From Bdellovibrio sp. (GTDB taxonomy: Bacteria; Bdellovibrionota; Bdellovibrionia; Bdellovibrionales; Bdellovibrionaceae): a stretch of 14,242 nucleotides of DNA. Below are positions 6,309 to 13,233 of this stretch, piece after piece. Position 1 is the stretch's first letter. Every line of letters begins with the position of its first letter. The stretch spans positions 1 to 14,242 of the forward strand of contig JAGIAF010000057.1 of NCBI GenBank assembly GCA_017745015.1, given 5' to 3'. A program made the translations under genes and the position numbers. The notes under the pieces were generated by a model that was not told the origin of the DNA, did not search any database, and saw only the letters and a program-made list of their open reading frames with translations.

Positions 6309-8126
6309 ATGAAATCAACGTTGCAGCACATTCTGAATATTCTATTAGTAGTCTCTGCCGTGATGGGCGCAAGTCTTACGTCCTGGGCACAAGCAAATCC
6401 TGATGAAACAGATCCGATGTTGGTCGAGACTAAAGTTCTTCCGTTTGAATGGAGTCCTGGTCAAGGCGGCTCCCTTGAAATCAAAATGAAACTGCCAGAA
6501 GGTTATCACGCTTATGAAGATAAATTCAGCGTAGTGATTCTTGAACCAGATGGTTTTCAAATTGCTCCTTATAAAATTGAACCGATTGCGAAGTGGTACG
6601 ATAAGTTTTCTAAACGTGAGCGCACCGGTGTTGTGGGCACGGCCACCCTCATCGCTCATATCGAGGCTCCGAATCGTTTCTTAAAAAAACATGACAAGAT
6701 GAAATTGGAACTCGTGTATCAAGCGTGTTCTGATCAGTTCTGCCTCTTTCCGACAACCAAAATTATCGAAGTTCCCATTGTTACGCCAATGGTAGAAGGC
6801 TCGGCTCAACTAACGACGCCGACTCCTGAAAAAGCTGCGTCTCCGACGAGTTTCTTTGATGCTTCAAACTTTGCGAAATACTTAGGCTCTAGTTTATTTG
6901 CGGGTTTGATCTTCGTCTTCTTCGCAGGAATCTTCACAAGTTTCACTCCTTGTATTTTCCCGATGATTCCAATTACTTTGGCCGTCTTGGGTAATCATTC
7001 TGAGCAACGCTCGCGCCTGCAAAACTTCATCACCAGCTGTATCTATGTTTTAGGTATCGCGACGACTTACTCATTGTTAGGTCTTGCCGCCGCTTCAGGT
7101 GGTGGCGTGTTTGGTGCGACATTGGGAAATCCCTATGTTCTTTCTGTGGTGTGTGTGATCTTCTTGGCCATGGCGCTTTCGATGTATGGTCTTTATGACC
7201 TGCAAGTGCCTGCATTCTTACGCAACCGATTGAGCAACTCCAAACAAAGCAAAGGCGTGGTCGGCGTTTACCTGACGGGTTTGTTTGCTGGTATCGTTGC
7301 AAGTCCTTGTGTCGGCCCTGTGCTTGTCGCTATTTTGACTTACGTGGCTTCCACTCAGAACAAGCTCTTTGGATTCTTATTCTTGTTCGTATATGCCTTG
7401 GGCTTGGGTTTGATCTTCATCGCCTTGGGTCTTTCAAACCAATTGGTCAAAGCTCTGCCTCGCTCGGGTCCTTGGATGATCTGGTTTAAGTTCATCCTTG
7501 GTACATTGATGCTTTCTGCGTTCTATTATTACCTAGATCTTCTGCTCCCAGTGCGTTGGTTCGACGGCGCATTAGGCGTTGGCTTGGTGATTCTTGCCAG
7601 CGTTTATGGTGCTTTCTTGCCAGCAAAAAATGGCGGCCCTGCAAAGCACATCCAAAAAGGTTTGATGCAAGCAGTTCTGATCGTGGGTATCGGTTACTTG
7701 GTTATTTCAGTCTTTGAACTTCGCCCTTACATCCGTGGTCGCGTGATGGCAGACAATACTATTAACCAAATCCAAATGATGAACTGGCAGCCGTATTCTC
7801 AAGCGGCTCTGGATCAAGCAGCAAAAGAACGTCGCCCCGTCGTCGTAGACTTCTGGGCTGAATGGTGTGCTGCTTGTCACGAGCTTGAAGAGAATACTTT
7901 CACAGATCCACGTGTGCGTGCAATGGCTGGCAATTTCACACTGTTGAAATTCGATGCCACCAAGGAAACTCCAGAACTTCGTGAGCTTAAAAAGAAGTAC
8001 AGCATTCAAGGTTTGCCAACGGTGTTGTTCTTTAACCCCAATGGCGTGTGGATTGATGCTCTAACTCTTACGCAATTTGAGAAAGCAGATAAATTCCTGC
8101 AGCGCATGGAAAAATCTTCGAAGTAA
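6309..8126 (+). CDS. dsbD: Thiol:disulfide interchange protein DsbD
   Basis: Inner-membrane protein that takes electrons from cytoplasmic thioredoxin and passes them to periplasmic thiol proteins such as DsbC/DsbG-type isomerases and CcmG-type cytochrome c maturation factors. All three modules and all six redox cysteines are present in 605 residues (E. coli 565). A signal peptide ends near AQA (27-29). The N-terminal domain has Cys140/Cys145 in QACSDQFC. The eight-helix membrane domain has Cys215 in TPCIFPMIP and Cys334 in SPCVGPVLV. The C-terminal thioredoxin domain has Cys520/Cys523 in WCAAC and the cis-Pro in GLPT. A low-complexity Thr/Pro linker joins the first two modules. The ATG at 6309 gives a complete signal peptide; the Shine-Dalgarno is weak (GAGAGGG at 6288-6294, 14 nt away). 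Divergent from motA; it ends 11 bp from a convergent gene with no terminator visible between them. Confidence 0.97.
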   Translation: MKSTLQHILNILLVVSAVMGASLTSWAQANPDETDPMLVETKVLPFEWSPGQGGSLEIKMKLPEGYHAYEDKFSVVILEPDGFQIAPYKIEPIAKWYDKFSKRERTGVVGTATLIAHIEAPNRFLKKHDKMKLELVYQACSDQFCLFPTTKIIEVPIVTPMVEGSAQLTTPTPEKAASPTSFFDASNFAKYLGSSLFAGLIFVFFAGIFTSFTPCIFPMIPITLAVLGNHSEQRSRLQNFITSCIYVLGIATTYSLLGLAAASGGGVFGATLGNPYVLSVVCVIFLAMALSMYGLYDLQVPAFLRNRLSNSKQSKGVVGVYLTGLFAGIVASPCVGPVLVAILTYVASTQNKLFGFLFLFVYALGLGLIFIALGLSNQLVKALPRSGPWMIWFKFILGTLMLSAFYYYLDLLLPVRWFDGALGVGLVILASVYGAFLPAKNGGPAKHIQKGLMQAVLIVGIGYLVISVFELRPYIRGRVMADNTINQIQMMNWQPYSQAALDQAAKERRPVVVDFWAEWCAACHELEENTFTDPRVRAMAGNFTLLKFDATKETPELRELKKKYSIQGLPTVLFFNPNGVWIDALTLTQFEKADKFLQRMEKSSK

Positions 8127-8137
8127 TTCAGTATCTA

Positions 8138-9028
8138 TTAAGCAGCTTCTTGGGATTCTTTGAGCTTCTTTTTGAGTTCTGCTTTCACAGTCAGAAACAA
8201 GTCTTGTTCAAGAGTCTCTAACAAGACTTGCAGTTTGCGGGTATGAAGGCCCAAAGCCTTCTTCAGAGGATCACTAAAGATCGCCGCAGCGATACTAAAA
8301 ACCGTCAGCAGACATCCTAAGCCAATTGTTGCCACCCAAATCTGGGTTTGCGTGGGCGCTACTGGAAAAGCTCTATAGAAGTATCCGCCCGCTTTCTTCC
8401 CTAGGAAGAAGTGATTGGCAGCATTGTCGTTTGCAACCTTCTTCGCAATCCTGGTGCCCATTCCTAGAAAACCTAGCGAACTATCACCAAAGAAATAGCG
8501 ACCAGCGAGCAGAGTCACAAAACTTGTGATCAGGTCTGTGACCATGACTTGGCTTGAAGTGAACTTATCCACTTCCTGCTTGTACACAGAAGAAATTTTT
8601 AACTTCAAAGAATGCAAATCCGCTTCGGAAAGATAACTATCAAGATGCGCCTTCTTTTTAAAACCCGCCATCAATTCCTCGGAAGCATTGGCTAGAAACT
8701 CATTGGCCAGCAAATGCTCCGTTTCTTTCTGATAGCGCGTTTTAAAACCCGATGGCACCCAGCCAACGAAATCACTGCCGCGACTCCATCCTAATTTCTC
8801 CAATGTCTCTGCCCCTTTTTTAAGAGTCAGATACGGAATAGACCACAAGGTATTCAGAGGGTAGAACGCCAGGTCCCAAATCATGGATTTCTTTTGAATC
8901 TGCAGAGCCTCTTTCACGGTGAAATGATTTTGCACGAAGGCATCTATCGACGCACGTTTCTGTGTCGTGAAATCTTCAATCACTTCATCAATCAATCCTA
9001 GAGATTTGCTGAGTTCTGCATTTTTCAT
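8138..9028 (-). CDS. Uncharacterised membrane protein with two transmembrane segments
   Basis: I do not firmly recognise this 296-residue product. The N-terminal part (IDAFVQNHFTVKEALQI, then WDLAFYPLNTLWSIPYL) resembles, from memory, the uncharacterised DUF6635-type proteins; this is a weak match. Two hydrophobic segments stand out: VMVTDLITSFVTLLAG and IWVATIGLGCLLTVFSIAA. The intervening part includes FLGMGTRIAKKVANDN, and the C-terminus is an amphipathic, Lys/Glu-rich helix (KAELKKKLKESQEAA). There is no signal peptide and no catalytic motif visible. The start is ATG 9028, not the in-frame GTG at 9037, because AAGG (9037-9040) lies 8 nt from the ATG but runs into the GTG. It is divergent from the triad operon and convergent with dsbD. 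CCGATAG, like the motA element, lies 20 nt upstream. Confidence 0.85.
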   Translation of the reverse strand: MKNAELSKSLGLIDEVIEDFTTQKRASIDAFVQNHFTVKEALQIQKKSMIWDLAFYPLNTLWSIPYLTLKKGAETLEKLGWSRGSDFVGWVPSGFKTRYQKETEHLLANEFLANASEELMAGFKKKAHLDSYLSEADLHSLKLKISSVYKQEVDKFTSSQVMVTDLITSFVTLLAGRYFFGDSSLGFLGMGTRIAKKVANDNAANHFFLGKKAGGYFYRAFPVAPTQTQIWVATIGLGCLLTVFSIAAAIFSDPLKKALGLHTRKLQVLLETLEQDLFLTVKAELKKKLKESQEAA

Positions 9029-9212
9029 TTGGGACACCTTAAGAAGCCTATCGGTTAAATCAATTTTATCCTGAGAGCTCTCTAGACCGGAGTTTCCTCA
9101 CTTCCATTTTTAATGGAACAGCAATTCTGTCTCGAATTGAGAACATCCCATCCGAATCCTCCAGAAAGTTCCTATTATGCCGTAAACTAAAAAGGTTCCG
9201 GGGGGAATGAAT
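9029..9212. promoter_or_regulatory. Divergent intergenic region with palindromes
   Basis: This 184-bp gap must hold the promoters of the minus-strand membrane gene and of the plus-strand triad. Visible elements are: CCGATAG on the minus strand (9054-9048); a perfect 10-bp palindrome GAGAGCTCTC (9073-9082); a perfect inverted repeat TTCCATT-TTT-AATGGAA (9102-9118), plausible as an operator; and TATTAT (9173-9178), a possible -10 for the triad with no convincing -35. Nothing else was recognised. Confidence 0.55.
9200..9205 (+). promoter_or_regulatory. Poly-G ribosome binding site that decides the start of the CxxCH gene
   Basis: A run of six Gs (9200-9205) in TTCCGGGGGGAATG ends 7 nt before ATG 9213 but only 1 nt before the in-frame ATG 9207. 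The spacing therefore favours 9213 as the start codon. Confidence 0.6.
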
Positions 9213-10808
9213 ATGAGGGGCGTTGTATTAACGACGGCATTGCTATTGACTGTAAGTCAACGCGCGGTCGCTCAAGAGCTTTCAGCTCAAAGCTTCTTTA
9301 ATAGATGTTACATTCAGTTGACAGGACAACCTGTGCCGCTGGGTCATGCCCTCATGGCGCAAGTGAAGGCCGGTAAAGTCTCTGCACTGAATGCATGTAA
9401 GCAACTTTTAAATAAAGGTGTGCTTGCAGCTAATGGCACCTTGGCGGCAAAGAACGATGGCGAAGCGGTTTCCGTTTTGAATACGTTCTATGATTTCCAT
9501 CGTAGCTGGTTCCCGTCTAATAACTTAGATTCCATTTCTGGTTACTCTTCCGGCGAGCAAAACGGAACTGTCGACGTTTATGACACGACAGAGCCAGCTC
9601 TGGCTCTTACTTATTCCGTTTTTGGTGCCGGCCAAAAATACTCTGACACATTAACAAGATCTACTGGTGTCCATGGGATGCGCAGTGAAGATGCTGTTAC
9701 TAAAACGCGTTTGGGTTGGAAAATTTCAAATCCAGGTCGTTTCTTGAGTAACACGGTTGAGATGTCAGGTGCTCCGTTTTCATTCCGCGCCGGCGGCACT
9801 TTGAATACCGTTGTGAGCCGTAATATCAATAAGCACATCTCGACTTTGAAGGCGATGCCAATGATTGAAGTCGGTGATCTTGTTGGTATTCGTCCAACAA
9901 CTGAGACTTATAATGTTCCAAATATCTCTTTGCTGCCTCAAGGCAACAGCTCCCTTGATAAAGGGAGTTTGAAGCCGGAACTCAACTATTCCTATGACTT
10001 CTATAAAACTCAGGGTGGCGGTGTTTTGGGTACACCGATCTATCTTTTGCAAAACTTGGGTCACGGTTACAATATGAAATTCAACGGTCAAAGCAAAGTG
10101 GCTCGCCGTTGGTCTCAAGTGAACATGAATACATTCTTGTGCGCAAGCCTACCCGCTTTGCGTGAATCCGACATCAAACAATATGTCGATACGAAATCTT
10201 CAGTGGCTTTCCGCAACTCGACGAGCTGCTTGATGTGCCATGCGACTTTGGATCCAATGGCCTATACAGCTCGTAATATTACAACGGGTGCAACAGACAT
10301 CTTCCGTCCTACCAAAAACGGTGATGACACTCGTGACGCGAACGGTACTTTGATCGCAGCTCCAGCGGCTTACGCAAAAACTGCAGTGGCGATCACGACT
10401 TATAAAGCCTCAATGCCTTCAGTCGCTGGCTGGCCATCAGAACCGGTAACAGATTTCCACCAACAACAACCAACAGGTCGTTTGTACTTCCGTTCATTGA
10501 CGGGAACTTTGGTTGATAAAAACGTAACCGGCATCGCAGGCTTGGGCCAAGCGATGGCTGCGACGGATGACTACTATTTATGTGCGGCAAAAAGATACTT
10601 TGAATTCATGACAGGTATTTCTGTAGCACTTTACGACCGTACCGATCCACGCAATGCCGAAGTGAATAAGTCACAAACGCAACAAGACTTGAAAGACCTT
10701 ACGTATGTTCAAGACTTGGCAGCGGGTTTAAGGAGTTCGGGTTCAGTGATTAAGATGGTCGAAGATATCATGAGTTCTGATTACTACGGCAAAGAGAATT
10801 ATCGCTAG
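9213..10808 (+). CDS. Secreted CxxCH protein related to the DUF1588/DUF1585 group
   Basis: First gene of the triad, 531 residues from ATG 9213. A Sec signal peptide is clear (MRGVVLTTALLLTVSQRAVA, cleaved before QELS), so the product is periplasmic or surface exposed. The N-terminal region (FFNRCYIQLTGQPVPLG) recalls the N-terminal part of planctomycete-type DUF1549/DUF1592 proteins. The centre holds FLCASLPALRESDIKQ, then TSCLMCHATLDPMAYTARN: a single CxxCH at 339-343 followed by the DP-containing stretch typical of DUF1588. The C-terminal part (YYLCAAKRYFEFMTGI, ending MVEDIMSSDYYG) resembles DUF1585. The CxxCH could bind one c-type heme; no biochemical role is known for the family. The next gene begins 21 bp downstream, so they are surely co-transcribed. 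Family naming is from memory of motifs; the exported CxxCH protein itself is read directly. Confidence 0.85.
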   Translation: MRGVVLTTALLLTVSQRAVAQELSAQSFFNRCYIQLTGQPVPLGHALMAQVKAGKVSALNACKQLLNKGVLAANGTLAAKNDGEAVSVLNTFYDFHRSWFPSNNLDSISGYSSGEQNGTVDVYDTTEPALALTYSVFGAGQKYSDTLTRSTGVHGMRSEDAVTKTRLGWKISNPGRFLSNTVEMSGAPFSFRAGGTLNTVVSRNINKHISTLKAMPMIEVGDLVGIRPTTETYNVPNISLLPQGNSSLDKGSLKPELNYSYDFYKTQGGGVLGTPIYLLQNLGHGYNMKFNGQSKVARRWSQVNMNTFLCASLPALRESDIKQYVDTKSSVAFRNSTSCLMCHATLDPMAYTARNITTGATDIFRPTKNGDDTRDANGTLIAAPAAYAKTAVAITTYKASMPSVAGWPSEPVTDFHQQQPTGRLYFRSLTGTLVDKNVTGIAGLGQAMAATDDYYLCAAKRYFEFMTGISVALYDRTDPRNAEVNKSQTQQDLKDLTYVQDLAAGLRSSGSVIKMVEDIMSSDYYGKENYR

Positions 10809-10814
10809 TATTTT

Positions 10815-10822
10815 GAGGGGGG
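10815..10822 (+). promoter_or_regulatory. G-rich ribosome binding site of the Tat/DUF1501-like gene
   Basis: GAGGGGGG lies 7 nt before ATG 10830 and supports that start over the in-frame ATG at 10845. It is the second six-G tract used as a Shine-Dalgarno in this operon. The following CCTC can pair with GAGG (GAGG-GGGG-CCTC), which could weakly mask the site. Confidence 0.6.
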
Positions 10823-10829
10823 CCTCGTA

Positions 10830-12512
10830 ATGTGTGACGATTCAATGAACAATAAATCACGACGAAACTTCCTCACGGGGGCCTTCACCCTAGGAGCTGG
10901 AACTTTCATCTTAGATCCCATTCGTGCTCTTTCAGAGGGCATTACGGACCATTTCATTTCTCAGGCCATGGCTGAGACAACGGGCACCGTGGCCTCACGT
11001 AACTACGTAAATGTGCAAATGGGTGGCGCTCCGATCCGCTATCAGTTTGACCAATGGTTGCGCACTAGCGTGAGTGACGTCGCTCTTGCCAACGTTGCAG
11101 CAACAGGTGCTTTGAATCCAATGATCTGCAACTCCTTCAACATCGACTCTGCTGGTAAAGTCACGATGGCTATGCGTACGACAACGTACCGTAACATGAT
11201 CGTACCGATCATCTTTAGCCAAAGTGTTTATAACAGCAAAGGTCAGAAGCGTGCGCTGACAGACCTTCTTAACAATATGCTTGTCGTGCGTGGTTATGGC
11301 AGTGGTCTTGACGGTCACCAGTTCAATATCATTGCACAACAAGCTCCTATCGGCGGTGTTCCAACTCTGACAGCGATTGCAGCAGAGTCTTCACCGACGA
11401 CATTTGACTCTATTCAATGGCCAGACCGTGGCGGTAACGGAACTTTCATCTCTAATGCCGGTAAAGCGCAGAATAAAATTCCGGGTACGACTCCGCTAAC
11501 TACTCTGATGGAAGGTTTCGGCACTCCAGCAAATAAAGCAGCCTACAATTTGAAAAATACTTATGCGTCTTCGATGGAGCTTGCTCAAGCGCGATTGAAG
11601 TCTTACGCGCGCTCGAACAATGCAGGTTCTAAAATCGTTTCGCAAAATCTTACCAATGCCACTGATATGATGAAGAAAGGTGTTTCCAACCTTGCTTCTT
11701 ATTGGTCAGAAGCAGTTCCGCGCTATCAAGCGGCGATCTATACGTCGATGCGCGAAAGCAACTTGCCAGGCATCAGCGACAAACCATTGATTTCCGATGA
11801 GACTGCTCCTTGGGCTGTCGGTACGGGCGATATTCTTAAAGTCAGTAAGAATATGGATGCTCGCGATATGATCAAGGCTGTGACGATTTCTAATTTCGCA
11901 CAAAGTATGGCTTTGACGGAATATATCCTCAAAGAAGGCTTAGCAGCGTCTTTGGACGTTCGCGCTGACGGACTTGCGGGTCTTGCTATTCGTGGCGTGA
12001 ACGACACGGCGGCGATTTCTCGCAACCTGGGTCTTGATATTCATGCGACTGGAGCACCGATGGTGGTGCTTTTGATGACCGCGTATTTCCGAGCGATTGC
12101 GGCTGGCATCCTCGAGTTGTCGGACCAATTGGGCCCACAGCTTTGGTCAAACACTGTCGTGCAATTGCAAGGTGACTTCGGCCGCACCGCACGCTCTAAC
12201 GGCACCGGCAGTGACCATGGTTACAACCAAATGGTGACCTCGGCATTCTCTGGCGCTTTCAACAACGGTCCTATCGTTGTCGGCAATATCAAGCAAGCTG
12301 GTTCGAGTGCAAATTACGACGGAACGCAAGGCCTTGCCGCCGCGATTTCTGGTTACAACCAAAGTGGCGCACCCAACCCTGCAATGGCAGCGTCTACGGT
12401 GACAGCTCTTTTGGGGGTCAGCCATAACCCCTTCGCGAACACGGCTTCTCCACTTGTATCATTGACTAATGGCACTCTTAAAACCGCAGCGACTGCGAAG
12501 ATCGTGACTTAG
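10830..12512 (+). CDS. Tat-exported DUF1501-like protein
   Basis: Second gene of the triad, 560 residues. The N-terminus carries a twin-arginine signal, SRRNFLTG (Arg11, Arg12), then a hydrophobic stretch AFTLGAGTFIL; cleavage may be after AMA (48). Export in folded form is therefore likely, possibly with a cofactor or metal. The mature start YVNVQMGGAPIRYQFDQWL sits where DUF1501 proteins have their GGxDG-type motif. Near the C-terminus GDFGRTARSNGTGSDHGYNQ (from Gly448, with Asp462-His463) matches the conserved FGRT...DHG block of DUF1501, a family related to the alkaline-phosphatase/sulfatase fold. In many bacteria DUF1501 genes sit beside CxxCH (DUF1549/1588) or DUF1800 genes, as here. 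Substrate and activity are unknown. The stop TAG overlaps the Shine-Dalgarno of the next gene, implying translational coupling. Confidence 0.88.
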   Translation: MCDDSMNNKSRRNFLTGAFTLGAGTFILDPIRALSEGITDHFISQAMAETTGTVASRNYVNVQMGGAPIRYQFDQWLRTSVSDVALANVAATGALNPMICNSFNIDSAGKVTMAMRTTTYRNMIVPIIFSQSVYNSKGQKRALTDLLNNMLVVRGYGSGLDGHQFNIIAQQAPIGGVPTLTAIAAESSPTTFDSIQWPDRGGNGTFISNAGKAQNKIPGTTPLTTLMEGFGTPANKAAYNLKNTYASSMELAQARLKSYARSNNAGSKIVSQNLTNATDMMKKGVSNLASYWSEAVPRYQAAIYTSMRESNLPGISDKPLISDETAPWAVGTGDILKVSKNMDARDMIKAVTISNFAQSMALTEYILKEGLAASLDVRADGLAGLAIRGVNDTAAISRNLGLDIHATGAPMVVLLMTAYFRAIAAGILELSDQLGPQLWSNTVVQLQGDFGRTARSNGTGSDHGYNQMVTSAFSGAFNNGPIVVGNIKQAGSSANYDGTQGLAAAISGYNQSGAPNPAMAASTVTALLGVSHNPFANTASPLVSLTNGTLKTAATAKIVT

Positions 12513-12515
12513 GAG
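12511..12515 (+). promoter_or_regulatory. Shine-Dalgarno overlapping the upstream stop codon; sets the lipoprotein start
   Basis: AGGAG overlaps the TAG stop of the DUF1501-like gene. It lies 6 nt before ATG 12522 (9 nt before ATG 12525) but abuts the in-frame ATG at 12516. ATG 12522 is the best start. Confidence 0.65.
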
Positions 12516-12521
12516 ATGGGA

Positions 12522-13232
12522 ATGATGAAGAAATACTTTTCAAGATTCGTTCTAATCGGCTGGGGACTGGCGATGACTCAGTTCTATCAGAACTGTGCAC
12601 CAACTTCAGGTTTTGATACATTTGAAACTGAATTAAGTTCCACTGCAATGGGTGATACCGATGCGGTGGATTCTGTCGGCGCCCATCCTTTGGATGAAAA
12701 ATCCACGGTGAGTGTGCGTAAGCAGCACGTGGTTTCGAAAGAATACGTGGCGGGAATCTTCCGCGAAGTTTTTACTTCAACCAAGTATCCGATTTCAAAT
12801 TTGGATGCCCTTATCGACAAATGGGTTCTTTTCAAGAGCGCTCAATTCGGTGGTTCCTGTAACTTCTATTCCGTGTATTCAACGAAGGATTGCAACGGCT
12901 CCACAGCCAATGCGAATCTTCCATACTTCACTGAAGATAACACTGTTCGCGAATCTTTCCGCATTCAATTATGCCAAAACGTATTGGGTGTGGATGCCGG
13001 AGTGAACGGAGCCTTAGAAAAAGTCGGCTTGACGATCGCCTCGCCGGTGAACGCGACCAATCTGACTTTAGCATACGGACTTTTCTATCGTCATGGACCG
13101 CCAGAGACTTTGGTTCTTAATTCTCTTTTAGATTTGGATAGCACCCTCACTGCTGGTAAAGCCGATCTGAAAGAGCGCTGGAGAGCGGCCCTGCTGCAAG
13201 TTTGTGAATCTCCGAACTGGCAATTGTTCTAA
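12522..13232 (+). CDS. Probable lipoprotein, third gene of the triad
   Basis: The product has 236 residues from ATG 12522. The N-terminus (MMKKYFSRF, then hydrophobic VLIGWGLAMTQFYQNC) looks like a lipoprotein signal with Cys25 as the lipidated residue. The lipobox YQNC is not the canonical LxGC form, but from memory FQNC/YQNC endings are common in Bdellovibrio lipoproteins. A Ser/Thr/Asp-rich tether follows. The body (about 65-236) has Cys residues in GGSCNFY, KDCNG and IQLCQN and ends LKERWRAALLQVCESPNWQL, which recalls the closing helix of DUF1585- or DUF1800-type proteins (residues before a conserved SP or SPEF). I cannot name a family with confidence. It starts 10 bp after the DUF1501-like gene and is coupled to it, so it is probably the membrane anchor or partner of the other two. 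Confidence 0.8.
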   Translation: MMKKYFSRFVLIGWGLAMTQFYQNCAPTSGFDTFETELSSTAMGDTDAVDSVGAHPLDEKSTVSVRKQHVVSKEYVAGIFREVFTSTKYPISNLDALIDKWVLFKSAQFGGSCNFYSVYSTKDCNGSTANANLPYFTEDNTVRESFRIQLCQNVLGVDAGVNGALEKVGLTIASPVNATNLTLAYGLFYRHGPPETLVLNSLLDLDSTLTAGKADLKERWRAALLQVCESPNWQLF

Positions 13233-13233
13233 G

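Noticed and set aside
9029..9037. GTG start at 9037 for the unrecognised membrane gene
   Set aside because: The AAGG that would act as Shine-Dalgarno runs into that GTG, while it sits 8 nt from ATG 9028.
9780..12425. Several minus-strand open frames of 60-115 codons inside the triad
   Set aside because: Each lies antisense to strongly supported coding sequence, has no recognisable motif, and they overlap one another in different frames.
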